Below are positions 61,501 to 64,000 of a DNA stretch of 64,000 nt, one piece after another. The notes beneath the pieces are model-generated. The model did no database searches and had not been told where the DNA came from. It saw nothing but the letters and a program-made list of their open reading frames with translations. The stretch spans positions 124,001-188,000 of the forward strand of contig RWJK01001821.1 of NCBI GenBank assembly GCA_004335835.1, in the 5' to 3' direction. Each line of letters starts with the position of its first letter. The first letter of the stretch is position 1. This DNA is from Scenedesmus sp. ARA3. Its lineage: Eukaryota > Chlorophyta > Chlorophyceae > Sphaeropleales > Scenedesmaceae. The position numbers were made by a program, and so were the translations under genes.

Positions 61501-61673
61501 ACCTTGTACTTTGTCCACTTTGCATCCTCCCAAGGGTCTCCTCCTGCAGGAACAGGGGCACTGGGTGCCTCTACTGCAGGCTGCTCTGCAACTGCCACCT
61601 CCCGCTCTGGGGCAGCAACAGATGGTGAAAAGCGGCGGGGGGCACGCAGGCATGACCTGCCAGGCAGGGGTGC
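58580..61673 (-). CDS. Cytochrome b5-fused front-end fatty acid desaturase
   Basis: Introduces a double bond between an existing one and the carboxyl end of a membrane-lipid acyl chain. The exons are 61673-61503, 61161-60962, 60681-60339, 60027-59866, 59568-59302, 59162-59049 and 58795-58580, in phase for 490 residues. No ATG lies in the first open block, so a short upstream exon is missing. The cytochrome b5 domain has HPAGN (the usual heme motif is HPGGN) and the second ligand in FESYH. The desaturase has three histidine boxes: HCGNH, HQVSHH and QIEHH, the last with the Gln typical of front-end enzymes. Membrane-type hydrophobic stretches lie between them (ELAAAAILGYAVAAYGL, LLGLAGAWIGL). 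The N-terminal APRRFSPSVAAPE segment could be plastid targeting, as in algal delta-4 desaturases, but regiospecificity (delta-4, -5 or -6) cannot be read from the sequence. Confidence 0.9.
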
Positions 61674-64000
61674 CTGCAGGATAGAGATGCAGCGCAGTCA
61701 TTGTCATATTCATAGTCTTTTAAGGTGCAAAGGACATCAATATGCAGCAAAGGTAAGGCTCAGGGTGCAGCAAGTGATCGGCCAGTATTGGTGGCAGTGA
61801 CCAGGTCAGTGCCACAGGAACATCCAAGGAGCAGCTGAGACAAGCAGAAGGGTTTGAAAAAGCCTTTTCTAGTAAGTAAATTCATATAATATCGACACAG
61901 GCGTGGCGATAGGTTGGCGTGCACGAAGCGCGCTACCATCACCAACACATGGTGCCGCCGGCCACTGCGCTGCATCATTGCTGCAATCATTCGGTTTATA
62001 ACTCACCACTCCATGCACCAGGGCGCGAGGGCGCACAATCTGCTTCTGGGAAAGCTGCTGGGCAATCATTTTGACTCCAGTCTCACCAGGGCAATTGCCT
62101 ACCCTGTCCTAGTCCTGGCTAGTCGGCAAACGTTCCAGCTAACAAGCAAATGTGCAGCGTGTGCGGGTGTGTGGTCTGCGTCGAGACAAGAGGTGGCAAT
62201 CGCGTTCAACAGGCTAGTGACAATTGACACATTTCACACGATCCCCACCGATCTACAGCTGCTCTTTGTGGGCCACGCTGCAAGCTTGTAACAAAACGCA
62301 CGTTTCCATCAACAAGCTGTTGGCACGAACTCCGTGCAGATGTGTCATCTGTAGATACATCAGGGAAGCACCAGTCTGTACTGCGTGCCAATTGAGTGCA
62401 AGCATGCGTCTCGTGAGGCATGCGTACTATGTGCATCAGCATGTTCTGCTCTAGCTTTGGCGGGGCACAGCCATCCCTGGCAAGCAGCTGGGTGAGCCTG
62501 TCAGAAGTACAACTGTTACATCCCACAGCATGTAACATCACACAGCACAAACTTCAACCAACAACGTCAATGGCGAAGGTCCTCTCCTCCCTCTGGAGGT
62601 ACCACAGCATGCAGATGATGCGGCAGGCGGTTCGTGCGCAGCGCCTGCAAGCCTTGCGCATAGGGTTGGTGCTCCTGTCAGTGAGCGACTGCTGCCAAAC
62701 CACCAACAAATGCTGCGTGCCCCACAGCCCCAGCCGTTACGGCTCCTGCAGGCACCATGTGGAAGTCCTTGATGAGAAACCGGCAGCAGAACGTGGCAGC
62801 GCAAGAGAACGGGGCAGCCATGAACGTACCAACGAGTGGGGCAGCCCGTCACGACAGCAACCAAAGTACGCCCTAGTCCTGGCATGGCAGGGGGCCGCAC
62901 CCACATATGCCTGCAGCGATGGTACGATGCATGTGACATGTGGCTGGATAATATGTACAACTACGCAAAAGAAGGCAGCATGTAGGCCTTCACTGCCGCA
63001 TCCCCTATCATGTAACGATCATATGATGCAAGGCACTTGCACAGCATCCAAGGCTGTCGCACCGTCAACCTCTAACCATAGCAAAGCACCAAACCACTGT
63101 TTTGCAGGCAACGGCTTCAGCCCCTGCACGTGCAACAAAACTGCTGACAGCTCCACACATTTTAGAGACTTGGGCAACCACAGGAGTCCACACCCACCTC
63201 CAACGAACCACTGCCGAGCTGTCAGCTACATGCAGCTGTCTGCACTGCACGGGTTTCATTCTGCACGTTGCCTGGCAGCACACACCCGTACCCAACAAGG
63301 ACCCAATCAGGCTTGCACAGCAAGACCAGCGACACTGCAGGAGACACAACCACCGGGTCTCACTGCAGATGGATCAGCTGACATGGAACGCAACATTCAC
63401 AGCAGAGCAACGCCAAGCTGTGCACGCAACCCCGCGCACTTGGGCCTTTGCTGTTGCTTGACCTGAAACTTCAGCTCAAGGCACCAGCCCAGCTCACCCT
63501 GCGATATACAGCAACAAGAAGGGGTTGGCACGCGGCCAGTCAGCACCAGGCTGCACGGCTGCCTGCCCTGCAGTCACAGCTGCAGCACGGCAGTGCTGTG
63601 CTTGCGTTTCATCGGGCTGACGCCCCGAGTATGCTTTGACCAGATGTGCGCAAGAATGTAACCACCGCAGGAGGAGCAGCAGCACACTACAACCGCTGCC
63701 ACTGCGATATACAAACTTCTAAACCCTGCATGCATGCGTTGACCAGATGAAGCCAAGAAAAAAAAATGCCAGGTGACAAACCTGTCCTGCTGGCTGCTGC
63801 ACCCCGTGCCGGTGCCCGCACAGCGCGTCAGACGTGCAACGCATCTGGGGTACAGCTGGCCAGTGCATAGCTGGCCAAGGCAATTACCATCTCCAAAAGT
63901 TGCCCTTCCTGCACTGCCTGCGAATTGCAGGCAGCAGATAGACAGCAACGGCTGAAGACAGCACTGCCACAATGCGCAACGAAGGTAGCAGACCTCAGAA
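61674..64000. other. Right end of window, no supported gene
   Basis: It includes the promoter and probably a short first exon of the desaturase. The longest frame is plus 62420-63466, with an internal ATG at 62570, but its composition (many Cys, His, Thr, Pro) and lack of any motif make it look non-coding. No RNA gene or repeat is evident. Confidence 0.4.

Noticed and set aside
62420..63466. A 348-codon plus-strand frame
   Set aside because: It has no motif, an odd composition, no splice context and overlapping frames on both strands. It could be chance in GC-rich DNA.

Overview
This window is nuclear DNA from a eukaryotic green alga, most likely a core chlorophyte (Chlorophyceae, perhaps a Scenedesmus/Tetradesmus-type member of the Sphaeropleales). 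The reasons are GT-AG spliced genes with many short exons, a plant-type violaxanthin de-epoxidase with a thylakoid-lumen transit sequence, a cytochrome-b5 front-end fatty-acid desaturase, a plastid YggT/YLMG protein, a pherophorin-like Cys-rich wall protein, and a flood of CAG/CTG microsatellites that encode poly-Gln, poly-Ser and poly-Ala in exons. The taxon is inference; the gene families are read from the sequence.

Layout, left to right. 1-185: first exon of a minus-strand gene leaving the window. 654-1883 (+): three-exon gene for a Gln-rich protein of unknown function. 5716-9084 (-): GT77-type (XEG113/RRA-like) glycosyltransferase with a SINE-like insertion in an intron. 10104-15180 (-): complete ten-exon GMP synthase. 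About 15.6-24.4 kb (+): a large divergent Clp/Hsp100 AAA+ ATPase, transcribed divergently from GMP synthase. 25620-29923 (-): complete nine-exon violaxanthin de-epoxidase. 33521-40318 (-): a very long low-complexity protein ending in a myo-inositol-oxygenase domain that has lost several metal ligands. 41785-43809 (-): proteasome assembly chaperone 1. 45640-50208 (-): six-exon secreted protein with a jacalin-like region and about 28 Cys-rich modules. 50999-53408 (-): plastid UlaG-like metallo-beta-lactamase-fold protein. 54620-56134 (+): YggT/YLMG protein. 58580-61673 (-): cytochrome b5-fused front-end desaturase. The remaining stretches hold no gene I can support.

Exon coordinates were derived by hand from GT/AG sites. 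For nearly every gene, each exon length is consistent with the reading phase of its neighbours and the joined protein follows its family without a break. First exons are the weak point: they are unresolved for the Clp-like, MIOX-like, PSMG1 and desaturase genes.

The most unusual pattern is that introns repeatedly contain tandem copies of the edge of the adjoining exon together with its splice site. It is extreme in the Clp-like gene and also seen in GMP synthase, VDE and the MIOX-like gene. Donor-side copies lie downstream of the true exon and acceptor-side copies lie upstream, so each intron carries a ladder of competing splice sites. A second pattern is strand-asymmetric triplets: CAG in the sense strand of exons, but CTG in the sense strand of introns, often directly in front of the 3' splice site. 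The genes have unrelated housekeeping, photoprotective, lipid and wall functions; this is an ordinary eukaryotic neighbourhood and not an operon.
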